Shown here piece after piece: positions 42,650 to 54,971 of a DNA stretch of 64,000 nucleotides. Both the position numbers and the translations under genes were made by a program. Source of the stretch: Erodium maritimum. Taxonomy: Eukaryota > Streptophyta > Magnoliopsida > Geraniales > Geraniaceae. Numbering within the stretch: position 1 is the stretch's first letter; every line of letters begins with the position of its first letter. The stretch lies in NCBI GenBank assembly GCA_963921825.1, contig OY997589.1, positions 81,266,523 through 81,330,522 of the forward strand. The letters run 5' to 3'. Under the pieces are notes generated by a model that did no database searches, was not told the DNA's origin, and was given only the letters and a program-made list of their open reading frames with translations.

Positions 42650-43763
42650 CACCACCTCGGCTTACTAGACCTTAAGGAAAACACTTCATCTCATCGGAAT
42701 AAAAACTCAAAGAGTGGACACCGACACACCGACGGTCAACACTGTTGAACAATAAAGATATTCCAGTGTCTACAGAACACTGAAACTCAGATTCCCAAGT
42801 AACTAAATAAATCCGATTCCAAGAAGAGGATCAAAAGACCCATAACCACCCGTCGGAGGCCAACACCACAACCAACAAGTCCTTACCAACACTTAGATAA
42901 GGAAACAATGAAATCGACCAAAATCTAGTACTAAAGTAAGAAAAGTGAAATCGCACGACACTAAGCAAGCAAAGGGAGTATGACACAGTAGCTCCAGCGA
43001 ACAGAGTTTGCCGCTGAAGTTACGTGCGGCTGAAATCCGACACCAAAGCCACCACAAGATTCAAGCTTAACGGAGTCCACCACTCTAGTTGCACCTCCGA
43101 GACTATCGATGAAATCGAACAGAAAAGGACAAGATAATGGGCAGATTATGGGTTGCCGGGTCAGAGTAACCCGACCCAGATTTAACCCTGGCCCATGCCC
43201 GGACCCGATCAGACCCGACCTACACAATCCTAGATCCAAAATCAGCGAGTAGGTCGTCACCGTCTGAGCACACGTCTGGTCTGGCCAAGGTCTCAACCCA
43301 AGCAACCACACCAGAGCTCATGCAAACGTGGTCGGCGAGAGAACATGAGCCTTGCAAAGTCACATTAGGACCACCATCGCGGTGGAACGGCGTCCGGGCT
43401 CCCGACGAGCCCGAGCTTCCAGCGAGGCAGGATCAGAACAGAAAACAGACCCTCTCCTCTGAGAAGCTCACCCAACATCGAGCTGACGGACTACCACACG
43501 AAGAAGTTGACAGATCTAGGCGCTCGGAAAGTCCATATTTGCTGGACGAACAGACCACACGACGAGCTGGAGAAAGAAGAAACAAATAAGAAGGAGAAGG
43601 GGAGGACAGACAAGATAGGCCTCTGCTGGTAACAACTATAGCCGAAATCATGGTCGTCACAGACAAAAACAAGAAGGGGTAAAGGCGAGTAGAGGCTAGG
43701 GTTTCAAGTTGAATTCAAGAGTGTAACTCACTCACACACACAAAAGCTAGCTTTAGCTTATTA
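42650..43763. repeat. Second copy of the dispersed repeat seen at 29460-32570
   Basis: Same order of landmarks as the interrupted copy, without the gypsy insertion. The minus strand begins GAAACCCTAGCC near 43710 and looks like a 5' UTR with short frames, but no protein family was recognised. The portion from 43011 onward is the start of the tandem array. Confidence 0.5.
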
Positions 43764-46700
43764 GAGCATCCGCATCAAGGGGGCTGAAACCCTGTGGCTT
43801 GAGACTGAACCCTCTACTGACTGGGCAGGGTTCAGCCCCCTACCTCCTAAACAGAGTGTGCTCCGCATCAGAGGGACAAGTATGAGGGCAGTGTTTTCAG
43901 AAATGCTGACTGTGTAATTAATTAATGTAACATCCCGCCGCATCAGAGGGTTGGGGTGTATTGGGCTGCAGACCTAACATCGCCGCGCGTGGGGCCCTGT
44001 GTGGGACGGCGGGGTGTTATAATTAAGCTTTTAACTGAATCTGTTAACATTATTTTTAAATCAACAACTACTACATAAAATAGAAATAAAATTCATAAAT
44101 AGAAATAAAAGTTCATTAATAAAATACAAAATTTAAAAAGTACATAACTTAAAAAAGCGTAACTAAAAAAATACATAACATTAAACCAAGGAATTATCAG
44201 TCGTCCGAATCGTCGGAGTTGTAAGTCCCTCCCGAACGATTCCATATGTGCTCCATAAGCTGGTGCCAAAGTCGATTTATCCTGGATCCGAGCGGGCCTT
44301 GACATTTTTATTTGAACAAATCAATTTTTAAATCATATTTCTATTTAAAAAATCAATTTTATTTTAAAAATTAATTACCTTTTAATACTATCTCTCATTT
44401 ATACTAATTCCCATTAATACTAATTCTAACTTATACTAATTTCCATTTATACTAATTCTCATTAATACTAATTCTAACTTATACTAATTGCCGCTGAAGT
44501 TACGTGCGGCTGAAATCCGACACCAAAGCCACCACAAGATTCAAGCTTAACGGAGTCCACCACTCTAGTTGCACCTCCGAGACTATCGATGAAATCGAAC
44601 AGAAAAGGACAAGATAATGGGCAGATTATGGGTTGCCGGGTCAGAGTAACCCGACCCAGATTTAACCCTGGCCCATGCCCGGACCCGATCAGACCCGACC
44701 TACACAATCCTAGATCCAAAATCAGCGAGTAGGTCGTCACCGTCTGAGCACACGTCTGGTCTGGCCAAGGTCTCAACCCAAGCAACCACACCAGAGCTCA
44801 TGCAAACGTGGTCGGCGAGAGAACATGAGCCTTGCAAAGTCACATTAGGACCACCATCGCGGTGGAACGGCGTCCGGGCTCCCGACGAGCCCGAGCTTCC
44901 AGCGAGGCAGGATCAGAACAGAAAACAGACCCTCTCCTCTGAGAAGCTCACCCAACATCGAGCTGACGGACTACCACACGAAGAAGTTGACAGATCTAGG
45001 CGCTCGGAAAGTCCATATTTGCTGGACGAACAGACCACACGACGAGCTGGAGAAAGAAGAAACAAATAAGAAGGAGAAGGGGAGGACAGACAAGATAGGC
45101 CTCTGCTGGTAACAACTATAGCCGAAATCATGGTCGTCACAGACAAAAACAAGAAGGGGTAAAGGCGAGTAGAGGCTAGGGTTTCAAGTTGAATTCAAGA
45201 GTGTAACTCACTCACACACACAAAAGCTAGCTTTAGCTTATTAGAGCATCCGCATCAAGGGGGCTGAAACCCTGTGGCTTGAGACTGAACCCTCTACTGA
45301 CTGGGCAGGGTTCAGCCCCCTACCTCCTAAACAGAGTGTGCTCCGCATCAGAGGGACAAGTATGAGGGCAGTGTTTTCAGAAATGCTGACTGTGTAATTA
45401 ATTAATGTAACATCCCGCCGCATCAGAGGGTTGGGGTGTATTGGGCTGCAGACCTAACATCGCCGCGCGTGGGGCCCTGTGTGGGACGGCGGGGTGTTAT
45501 AATTAAGCTTTTAACTGAATCTGTTAACATTATTTTTAAATCAACAACTACTACATAAAATAGAAATAAAATTCATAAATAGAAATAAAAGTTCATTAAT
45601 AAAATACAAAATTTAAAAAGTACATAACTTAAAAAAGCGTAACTAAAAAAATACATAACATTAAACCAAGGAATTATCAGTCGTCCGAATCGTCGGAGTT
45701 GTAAGTCCCTCCCGAACGATTCCATATGTGCTCCATAAGCTGGTGCCAAAGTCGATTTATCCTGGATCCGAGCGGGCCTTGACATTTTTATTTGAACAAA
45801 TCAATTTTTAAATCATATTTCTATTTAAAAAATCAATTTTATTTTAAAAATTAATTACCTTTTAATACTATCTCTCATTTATACTAATTCCCATTAATAC
45901 TAATTCTAACTTATACTAATTTCCATTTATACTAATTCTCATTAATACTAATTCTAACTTATACTAATTGCCGCTGAAGTTACGTGCGGCTGAAATCCGA
46001 CACCAAAGCCACCACAAGATTCAAGCTTAACGGAGTCCACCACTCTAGTTGCACCTCCGAGACTATCGATGAAATCGAACAGAAAAGGACAAGATAATGG
46101 GCAGATTATGGGTTGCCGGGTCAGAGTAACCCGACCCAGATTTAACCCTGGCCCATGCCCGGACCCGATCAGACCCGACCTACACAATCCTAGATCCAAA
46201 ATCAGCGAGTAGGTCGTCACCGTCTGAGCACACGTCTGGTCTGGCCAAGGTCTCAACCCAAGCAACCACACCAGAGCTCATGCAAACGTGGTCGGCGAGA
46301 GAACATGAGCCTTGCAAAGTCACATTAGGACCACCATCGCGGTGGAACGGCGTCCGGGCTCCCGACGAGCCCGAGCTTCCAGCGAGGCAGGATCAGAACA
46401 GAAAACAGACCCTCTCCTCTGAGAAGCTCACCCAACATCGAGCTGACGGACTACCACACGAAGAAGTTGACAGATCTAGGCGCTCGGAAAGTCCATATTT
46501 GCTGGACGAACAGACCACACGACGAGCTGGAGAAAGAAGAAACAAATAAGAAGGAGAAGGGGAGGACAGACAAGATAGGCCTCTGCTGGTAACAACTATA
46601 GCCGAAATCATGGTCGTCACAGACAAAAACAAGAAGGGGTAAAGGCGAGTAGAGGCTAGGGTTTCAAGTTGAATTCAAGAGTGTAACTCACTCACACACA

Positions 46701-47450
46701 CAAAAGCTAGCTTTAGCTTATTAGAGCATCCGCATCAAGGGGGCTGAAACCCTGTGGCTTGAGACTGAACCCTCTACTGACTGGGCAGGGTTCAGCCCCC
46801 TACCTCCTAAACAGAGTGTGCTCCGCATCAGAGGGACAAGTATGAGGGCAGTGTTTTCAGAAATGCTGACTGTGTAATTAATTAATGTAACATCCCGCCG
46901 CATCAGAGGGTTGGGGTGTATTGGGCTGCAGACCTAACATCGCCGCGCGTGGGGCCCTGTGTGGGACGGCGGGGTGTTATAATTAAGCTTTTAACTGAAT
47001 CTGTTAACATTATTTTTAAATCAACAACTACTACATAAAATAGAAATAAAATTCATAAATAGAAATAAAAGTTCATTAATAAAATACAAAATTTAAAAAG
47101 TACATAACTTAAAAAAGCGTAACTAAAAAAATACATAACATTAAACCAAGGAATTATCAGTCGTCCGAATCGTCGGAGTTGTAAGTCCCTCCCGAACGAT
47201 TCCATATGTGCTCCATAAGCTGGTGCCAAAGTCGATTTATCCTGGATCCGAGCGGGCCTTGACATTTTTATTTGAACAAATCAATTTTTAAATCATATTT
47301 CTATTTAAAAAATCAATTTTATTTTAAAAATTAATTACCTTTTAATACTATCTCTCATTTATACTAATTCCCATTAATACTAATTCTAACTTATACTAAT
47401 TTCCATTTATACTAATTCTCATTAATACTAATTCTAACTTATACTAATTT
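43011..47450. repeat. Threefold tandem array, 1,480-bp unit, apparently identical copies
   Basis: Units start at 43011, 44491 and 45971 with CCGCTGAAGTTACGTGCGGC. Every open frame on both strands repeats at exactly 1,480-bp spacing with identical translation, and I saw no base difference between units. Each unit joins about 750 bp of the dispersed repeat to about 730 bp of the left end of the Harbinger-like element (its GAGCATCCGCATC terminus at 43764, 45244 and 46724). The duplication therefore happened after the transposon inserted and ignored its border. Confidence 0.92.
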
Positions 47451-47498
47451 CCATTTATACTAATTAATACTAATTATACTATCTTAATTTCCACGAAT

Positions 47499-47500
<2 letters not shown>

Positions 47501-47532
<32 letters not shown>
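47501..47532. repeat. Poly-C tract, C32
   Basis: Thirty-two consecutive C replace the CAGCCCCCTACCTCC text expected at this point of the repeat unit, exactly where the array passes into the diverged fourth partial copy. Confidence 0.95.
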
Positions 47533-47535
<3 letters not shown>

Positions 47536-48140
47536 TAAACAGAGTGTGCTCGGCATCAGAGAGACAAATATGGGGGCAGTGTTTTCAGAAATGCTGACTG
47601 TATAATTAATTAATGTAACATCCCGCCGCATCAGAGGGTTGGGGTGTATTGGGCTGCAGACCTAACTCGCCGCGCGTGAGGCCCTGTGTGGGACGGCGGG
47701 GTGTTATAATTAAGCTTTTAACTGAATCTGTTAACATTATTTTTAAATCAACAACTACTACATAAAATAGAAATAAAATTCATAAATAGAAATAAAAGTT
47801 CATTAATAAAATACAAAATTAAAAAAGTACATAACTTAAAAAAACGTAATTAAAAAAAATACATAACATTAAACCAAGGAATTATCAGTCGTCCGAATCG
47901 TCGGAGTTGTAAGTCCCTCTCGAATGATTCCATATGTGCTCCATAAGCTGGTGCCAAAGTCGATTTATCCTGGATCCGAGCGGGCCTTGACATTTTTATT
48001 TGAACAAATCAATTTTTAAATCATATTTCTATTTAAAAAATCAATTTTATTTTAAAAATTAATTACCTTTTAATATTATCTCTCATTTATACTAATTCTC
48101 ATTAATACTAATTCTAATTTATACTAATTAATTAATACTA

Positions 48141-48159
48141 CCCCCCCCCCCCCCCCCCC
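48141..48159. repeat. Poly-C tract, C19
   Basis: Nineteen consecutive C at the right end of the fourth partial unit, next to a GC-rich subterminal region (48160-48440). Confidence 0.95.
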
Positions 48160-48455
48160 ATCTCCGTAGGAAAAAAAACAAAACCTAAACACTGTGCTTC
48201 TTCTCCAAACAACAGCGTCTGTTTTTTTTTTCGGCCAGACCACGTGTCACCACCGGAGTGGCCAGCTCCGAGGCAGTGAGGCGCCAGGCTGCGGGCTGAA
48301 AAAGGCCCAGCACCTCTGCCCCCCGAACCCGATCCCTTCTTCTCCTGCCCCGCGCCCCTCACCCCTCACCGACCGAACCTCGAGGCCGAACCCCTTTCCC
48401 CTTCTGTTCCCGCCCCGGCCTCGTCATCAAGCCCTCTCCAATGTAGATGCTCTTA

Positions 48456-48640
48456 TAGATCGGTCTGTATCAGTCTTATTACAGAATCTCTTTTCGGAAT
48501 TAACAATTGTATATAGTATCAGGCTTAGTCAACGCCAAGTGAGGTCGCCTCAACTTTATCGTAGTCCCAGACAATCAACAATTACAAGCTCTTAAAAGAC
48601 TTATCACTATGAGCGAACAATAGATCAATCCAAAGATGTA
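48456..48640. other. LTR-retrotransposon leader remnant (primer-site-like)
   Basis: TATAGTATCAGGCTTAGTCAACGCC followed by AAGTGAGGTCGCC and CTCTTAAAAGACTTATCAC is related to 62420-62575. TAGTATCAGGC resembles a decayed TGGTATCAGAG primer site. No LTR or coding part remains. Confidence 0.35.
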
Positions 48641-48683
48641 CATTTAATCAATCCCAAGCCAAACATTTTTGGCGTCCTATTCT

Positions 48684-51158
48684 TCATGAATATATGTCTT
48701 CTATTCTATTCTCCAACAATTGGGATTTGTTGGTAGGTGAGACCGCGATTTCTTCTCCACCATCTTTTTCTTTGGCCATTCCCCACCTAACTCCATAAAA
48801 CCCAAAAACTATTGTTGTTGCTCCAATCAAACTGTAATCAAGTTTCATAAACAAGTAACGAGTTAGTTCACGTACATCGAGTACGACTCCAAAATTAAAT
48901 TTCTCATTACACGTGTAGAACTAGATTTCTACACATGGATCATAACAAAAAACTCGTTTACTTATAAACCAGGATAACACACCTAGACCAAACGATATTA
49001 AACTTAGATATCATGAATGATTCAAAATCAGACCGCATATATCAGATCAGGAGCCCTACCTCCCAAGACAGAGAACATCTCCCAGAAAGAGAACAGTCAT
49101 GATGCCAGAAAATATTATTGCCAGGGGCTTGAACAAGGAAACATATAGAGGCCCGGTCTTCCCCAAGCACCATAGATACAAGCCAAACCTGAACAAATTC
49201 GAAACTGCCTGCAAAACGTAGTTGAAATCAAACAGTTATAGTTAAGGTTTGGGTTGTAAGATGTGGAACAGAGACATGGACACTTAACTGCATACACAAT
49301 AGCAACCAAACCCATATCAAGCCGTAGCCTCCAAGACCTTGAGTCCTCAACCATTATCAAGGACACTACCGTGGACAAAATGGTACTCATGGAGAGAAGG
49401 TAAAGCATCGTATGAAGCACTGATGGATACTTCTTGAGGGTAAAGGCCTGTAAGAAATCGAAAACAAAACTGAACCGATCCAATCAGGCATGGATCGAGG
49501 TCAAGCCATGTACAAATCTTCATTCGAAACTGACCTGAATAATGTAGGTAGCTGAGAGAGCCATTGTTTCAATTGTGAAGAGGAGTCCTCCAAGAACCCA
49601 ATTTGATTGGTTGTGTGAGGAAGAGGTCATGACCTTCATCATTGTCGGTCCTTTGTAGAATGTCACAACAAAAGCCCCTCTTATGGACACTAAGGTTCCT
49701 CCAACTTTTGCCTGGCTGCTCGAGCTGCTCCATTTCAACTTCTCCATCCTGACACGAAACATACCAATTTAGAACACAGTTTTCAACAGAGGCTGATCAG
49801 GACAGAGCAAAACCTGAAGACGACGACAAGAATGAAAGTAAAGGCCGGAGTGAGGTTGAGCAAGGCTGTGCCAAGGGTTGGAGAGTTGTAGAGCACGCCA
49901 GTAGTCTCACAAAACTGCCAGATGAGGCTTCATAAACATGAGAAAAAAGGGTAAGTACTAAAACATACTCCCATGACATTTCCTTTCAAATAATGGATAC
50001 TTTCGTCTCACTATCTTGATTATGCAGTTTTTTTTCATCTCACTACCCAAACTATTTTCTGTGACACCTCACTGCCCTAGAATGCCTTTTTTCACTTTCA
50101 TACCCTAACTATTTTTTGCGGCATCTCACTACCCTAGAATGCATTTTTTGTGGCACCTCACTACCCTAGTATGCATTTTTGAGACATTAAAATCTGATTT
50201 TTTTTTAATAAAAAAAAATTGAAAACCAATGCCATGCTTTTGAAAATTTGATTGTTAGTGAAGGGTATTATGGACTTTTTAAGTGTTTTCATCCAAAATG
50301 GATGGAAAACTGACGGTGAATATGAAAGTGAAAAAAAATGCATTGTAGGGTAGTGAGGTGCTACAAAATATAATTAGGATAGTGAGATGAAAAAATCCAC
50401 ATAGTTAGGGTAGTGATATGAAAATAACCCTTCAAATAATGCCCATTTCACCTTTATTACCATATACACTCCTGAAAAAAGGTTAATACCCCATATATTT
50501 ACATTTTTGGGATAAAAAGACTATGATTTTTTATTTTTAAAACAGACCACATTTTAATTATAGAAGGTCGACTTGATACAAATAATTTATTTTAAATAAA
50601 ATTTACATAATATCAGAGTCTGGTTTCTTTCGAACAGAGAAAACCACCTACTCAGGGAGAGGTTTTGACCCAAAACATAAATACATGGGATACTGACTTT
50701 CTACAAGGATTTATCCCCAAAAATGGTAAGTACAAAAACATGAAATTCTGCCAGAAAAAAAAAAGAAGAAAAAAAGAGTAACAAAAGAGTAGAGTTTGTG
50801 TTCTTGGCACCAACCCTAGCACTGCAAGCGAAACAAGCCCGCAGAGAACTTGTAAGGTGAGAGGTGGAGGGTGCGAAGACACCGATCTGTGCAAAATCGA
50901 ATTAAGTCACCGTCACTACACTGTAATGAAAGGAAACTAATGCGAGAAGACAGGGAAGAACCTGTTGAAGATGAAGGGGAAAGGGAAGAGAATGAGAGTG
51001 CCGAGGGCTCCGGAGTATACAATAAGGACGTATTTGTCCAAGCCTTGGGACAAGGCTGCTTTGCTCACCACCATGTTGCTCACCTGCAGCAACATCACCA
51101 TCACCATCCCGGAGAAAGGCAGGACATTATCAAGATCAGTGAACCATGTTAGACCCAT
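48684..51158 (-). CDS. WAT1-related protein (EamA-like transporter), seven exons, intact
   Basis: Minus-strand exons 51158-50962, 50886-50815, 49927-49814, 49748-49535, 49447-49289, 49208-49060 and 48831-48684 join through GT-AG sites into 350 aa, the usual size of plant WAT1/MtN21-like drug/metabolite transporters. Hydrophobic segments recur as expected for ten membrane helices. Family landmarks: LPFSGMVMVMLLQVSNMVVS, SPTLGTALLNLTPAFTFIL, MEKLKW then GGTLVSIRGAFVVTFYKGP, and LGKTGPLYVSLFKPLAII then FLGDVLCLG. Arabidopsis WAT1 is a tonoplast auxin transporter, and other members carry amino acids or auxin; the substrate here is unknown. The start at 51158 puts a short hydrophilic leader before helix 1. 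Intron 2 holds a foldback transposon. No disabling change seen. Confidence 0.92.
49996..50430. mobile_element. Foldback element 2, Mutator-like, in WAT1-gene intron 2
   Basis: Long inverted arms: TTTCATCTCACTACCC...GACACCTCACTGCCCTAGAATGC on the left and its inverse on the right. Direct repeats TTCAAATAATG at 49985-49995 and 50431-50441 give an 11-bp target duplication, in the Mutator range. The left arm has an extra internal copy of the CTCACTACCCTAGAATGCA block. The centre, inverted, reads CCATAATACC...CAAAAGCATGGCATTGG, related to the left arm of 4300-5485. No coding sequence. Confidence 0.8.
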
Positions 51159-51410
51159 CTCTGCAACACCAAACCAAGCTCCGTATCAATAACTCAAACA
51201 GATCGAGGTTGATTAGATCTGTCTACAATTTTGATTCTCTCTGTGTTGGGCTTGTAGTGGTAGGATCTTTTTGCTTTGTCTTTTGGGGACCCAGATTTGT
51301 TAATCGAAAGCACTTGCACATTAACAAGAGTGGTTTGTCATGGGTTGTATATTATAATGGGTTGGTGGTGGAATATATTTTAAAAAATGACTGCATGGCT
51401 CATATTATAT

Positions 51411-51439
51411 CAATAAGGGTTTCATATGAACCCTTATTG
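51411..51439. other. Perfect 11-bp inverted repeat
   Basis: CAATAAGGGTT and AACCCTTATTG around TCATATG, about 250 bp upstream of the WAT1-type gene start. Could be a small hairpin or a palindromic protein site; no family known to me. Confidence 0.6.
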
Positions 51440-51459
51440 GGAGAGCGGGCACTCAGGGA

Positions 51460-53830
51460 GGAATTAGGGAAATGGGGGAAACATACGGTCGGTTGTGCAC
51501 CGATCAAGACAGGGCGAGATATGTTTTTCCACACACACCCTAGTATTAATGGGTCTACTCATGGACCTTGGCAAGATCGTTTGGCATATCTCGTCTTGAT
51601 CGAAGTTGTAATAGTTGTGTCCACTCTCCTTGCCCTTGGTTAGCCGGCCGGAGGGATACCACAAACAAGCTCTGAGGCTTGTGAGGGCCTTCGACCATCC
51701 AAAGGAGGCCCTACATTAGGCAGGAGGTTCTATATTGCCTCTGCCTCTCTAAGTCTTGAAACTCGTCCTCTAGTGAGGGACGGGTTGGAAGGAATGGACA
51801 CAATGCCCATCCTTCCCATTGATGACGGTGTTGTAGGAAGAAGGTCCTGGATCGGTGAAGGTGGTGGGAGAATCCATCTCGAAGGTCCTAATATGGGAGT
51901 GAGGCTCAGATGTATGGTTGGCCAGGTGGCAGTCTTCAATCCCAACGGTGGCTTTTGGGACAGTTCCTCTCTCAAGTGCTCCATGTCCTGGGCCGCAATC
52001 AGACAGGGTGGTAGAGTCGGAGGATGGAGATGGGCTTGATTGCAACACTCAAATCCCTCTGTCTAGAGCCACTAGATCATTCTTCTAGGCCTCAACGGGT
52101 TGGTATCGTACTCCTCCTTATGCACTCTTCCCCTCCAATGGCAAGGAAAAATTGGATCTCGAGGGGCAAGGTGGTTTGGGTCCACCTCTGCTCACTGAGG
52201 TGAGCTATCCATGTGTGACATGGTATGCATAGTAGGCCGGCCTAGCCAAGGAAGATGGCGGCCACCAAAGGTGTCGGTTGCATATAAGGGCCATTATGAG
52301 AGATTTGGGGCCTAACGTCATGATGGTTGCCAAGATGGGGTGAAGGAAGTTGAATGATCGACGTTCCCCGTGACCCATCGTCGGTTGAAGTGCCGTCAAG
52401 ATGGAGGGCAGAGTTTGGTTTAGGTGGGTTGGAGCCGACCAAGTGAGGAGAGATGTTCGGGTTCGTTTTCTTCTCCAAAAACGCTTTGGTTTATAATGTC
52501 CAAAGTAGGAGCTGGGGCGGGATTGGAGATGATGCGACATGACTGGGGGAAGCCTCGAGACGAGCGGCCTTAGTGGCCTGGGGACTCAGCAAGAAGAGGG
52601 CAGCTTTCTCAAGAGCCAAGATAAGCCGTAAAGGATACCTTCTGTAAAGGATTCGGGACATTTGAGGAGAGAGCAGGTATACTGGGAGTAACTCATGAAG
52701 TAGGGGAAACATGGGGTTAGTTATAACCCGACCATGGTAGGGCGAGATTGCTTCCCCACACAAACCCGATGCTGGTACAACCATTCATGGGCTATAGCGA
52801 GGCCGGATGACGAGTATCGCCTTAATCATAGTCGGAGCCGTTGTTCTTGTTCCCATTCCCTTGGGCTGGCAGCCGTTGGAGCGCTCGAGAAGGCCTTGGA
52901 GGAAGGAGGTCATATATCGCCTATACCTCTCTCGATCCTTGTGTCTGTCCCATATCGAAGGATCGGTTGGAAGGACTACTGGACACAACGCATCTCGCCC
53001 CCCATTGGTGGTGGTGCTTTAGGTAGGAGATATTGAATCGGTGATGGATTGAGGAGAGGCCAGCAAGCAGATCGCGGTATCTAAGAAGAGATCGACCGTG
53101 GAAATGCATTGTTGATAGGTTGTAGTGCCGCCGGTGACTGTTGGGGCTGTTCCCGCCTTTGTTGCTCCATTTCATGAGCCTGTATTTGGTGAAGTAGTAG
53201 GGATGACAGGTGGTCAGGGGCTCTCCTGCAGGGTTCAAGTCCTTCTAATAGAGGCCATTGCGCCATACTCTTAGCTAGCGACACGTTGGTGACGGTTTCC
53301 TCATGTCGCCGAGTTCCCCACTCAAGAAAGATCAGGGATTGAACCTCTAGGGCCAGGGCGGTTCGGACCCTCGAAGGAGATCGATGCAGGCCAAGGTCAG
53401 GTAGGGCCACTCGGGTTCCGGTTACTTCCTTTATAGGTAGCGGCGGAAATGGTTAAAAGGACAGGATTTCTGGTGGCCGTTCTTCCGGTGGGACGCAGCC
53501 AAGAAGAAGGGAGTAACTCATCTGGATCGGTCTAGGGCAAGTCGGGCGAAGAGGGAGGTTTGGATGCCGTTTTTTCCTCCAGAATCGCTCCGATTTTATA
53601 CCTCCAAGCTGGGTGCCAGAGGCATGGTGGGAGATGATGGGACATACCAAGGGACAACATCGAGCCGAGTAGCCACAATCGCATGGGGACTCATTATGGG
53701 GCCACTTTTTCGAGGGAAGAGATCGTCACTAGGATCGTCGGGATGGTGGGGGCCATCGATGGAACCGGGAGATGATATGATAAGATTGACGTGATGTTTG
53801 TCGGATATGATTGCGGCGTGTAGAAGCATA
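51460..53830. repeat. Two diverged tandem units of about 1.2 kb
   Basis: Unit 1 about 51460-52670 and unit 2 about 52670-53830. Aligned landmarks: GGGCGAGATAT/GGGCGAGATTG, GGTTGGAAGGAATGGACACA/GGTTGGAAGGACTACTGGAC, TGGATCGGTGAAGG/TGAATCGGTGATGG, and GGAGATGATGCGACATG/GGAGATGATGGGACATA. Minus-strand frames in both units share RFWRRKRTRTSLL/RFWRKKRHPNLPL-type text, and unit 2 has TATAAAATCGG just before it on that strand. No protein family recognised; probably an old duplicated repeat or two copies of one element. Confidence 0.6.
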
Positions 53831-54520
53831 CAATAGGGAGATAAAACAGAACCCCAAAGGAACAGTTCTTCGGAAAAAAATCCCCTTAATCACTTAGATC
53901 TATTTTTTTGAATTTATAAATTACCTTATGACTTAAAATATTATTTTACCTTTTTTAGCCAACGAAGAAATTTATTAATATAAAAGGGTTGAAGCGACCT
54001 TACATGAATGGAAATACTTAAAAAGGACGAGATATAGTTTTGGTGGCATTCGAAAGACTGATCCTATAGCTAAAAGCAGTTGTGTATTACAGAAAAGTTA
54101 GGGGGTGGTTCCCTATTCCATCTGTGTTTGGCGTCGTATCTTCTTAGCTCATTCCCCGTTTCGACTATGTTGTGTCACAACAGTCGGGCAAGGAGTATGC
54201 TAGGACTCTACTTGGAATATGCACATCCATTGTAACCCGAAGTCTCATCCGGATTCCACAACCCCTCAAGAAATGCTAAGACACTTATTCGAAGGAACCA
54301 ATGAATTAAGGATTGGGGATAATCCGCTCATATGGGTGGATCGTCGTCCACGGGGAGAGGTTGCCCTCGGGGTGCCAGTTTTCTTGTATGGGTTGTGGCC
54401 TTGAACCCAGAATCCCTTCCAATGCATGGTGGCATGGACATTAACACCTCTATGGTTTGGTGTCAGTGCCCTGTTGGGTCTCGAGGTAGGGTTGGAGATG
54501 AACCAACTCACAGCGGAAAA
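53831..54520. other. Unassigned non-coding DNA
   Basis: AT-rich text to about 54100, then moderately GC-rich sequence with short frames on both strands and no recognised product. Confidence 0.4.
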
Positions 54521-54971
54521 TCAAGGAAAACCAAGAGACGATTAAAACCATGAAACAACTAACAAAGAATGGATTCACAAGAGAAAAATTCAGCACTAGT
54601 TCTTACCAAAACAAGAACACCGGGTAACGAATGATTGGCTTGAGTCTCCAAGACGCCTACGTATCCACATGGGAATCAAAGCCACTTAGTTCTTCTCTTT
54701 GAGGACTCAAGAACACAAAAATGGAGGAGGAAACTAGCCAAACCCGAAATGGCCATGGAAGAGGGAGAGAAAATGTGTTTCCTATTCTTGTCTTGTCTTT
54801 GTTATGTTGAAAAAAAGATGACTTAAACATAACAAAACCCATACTTGTCCAACTAAAGGCATGGGACAAGTATGGTGTCAAGTAAGGTGTAAATAGGACA
54901 AAGTATGGCAAGACAAGATTGGGTTAGGTGGTGAATCACCAACACCTTAATCCTTGTCTTGCTTACTTAGT
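54521..54971 (-). other. Possible LTR fragment in antisense
   Basis: On the minus strand the text from about 54943 starts TGTTGGTGATTCACC and runs through CTTTGTTATGTTTAAG and GTTCTTGTTTTGGTAAG toward 54500. TGTTGG starts are common in copia LTRs. There is no paired LTR or primer site, so this is a tentative call. Confidence 0.3.

Larger units (their letters stand above)
43764..48452 (-). mobile_element. PIF/Harbinger-like element enlarged by the tandem array
   Basis: Left end TTA then GAGCATCCGCATCAAG at 43764; right end ...CTCCAATGTAGATGCTC at 48452 followed by TTA. The TTA duplication and GAGCATC termini match the other Harbinger-like elements here. On the minus strand near 44280-44205, and repeated in the later units, a short frame reads RINRLWHQLMEHIWNRSGG then SDDSDD and a stop, resembling the end of a Harbinger transposase; this is weak. 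A fourth, diverged partial unit lies at 47533-48140. The remainder of the transposase is missing. Confidence 0.6.

Noticed and set aside
43320..46549. Identical 60-105 aa frames repeated in the tandem array
   Set aside because: They recur only because the 1,480-bp unit is repeated. They lie on both strands, overlap and have no family resemblance.
51146..51643. 165-codon plus-strand frame next to the WAT1-type gene
   Set aside because: It begins inside the first exon of the minus-strand gene and runs into repeat DNA; no family resemblance.
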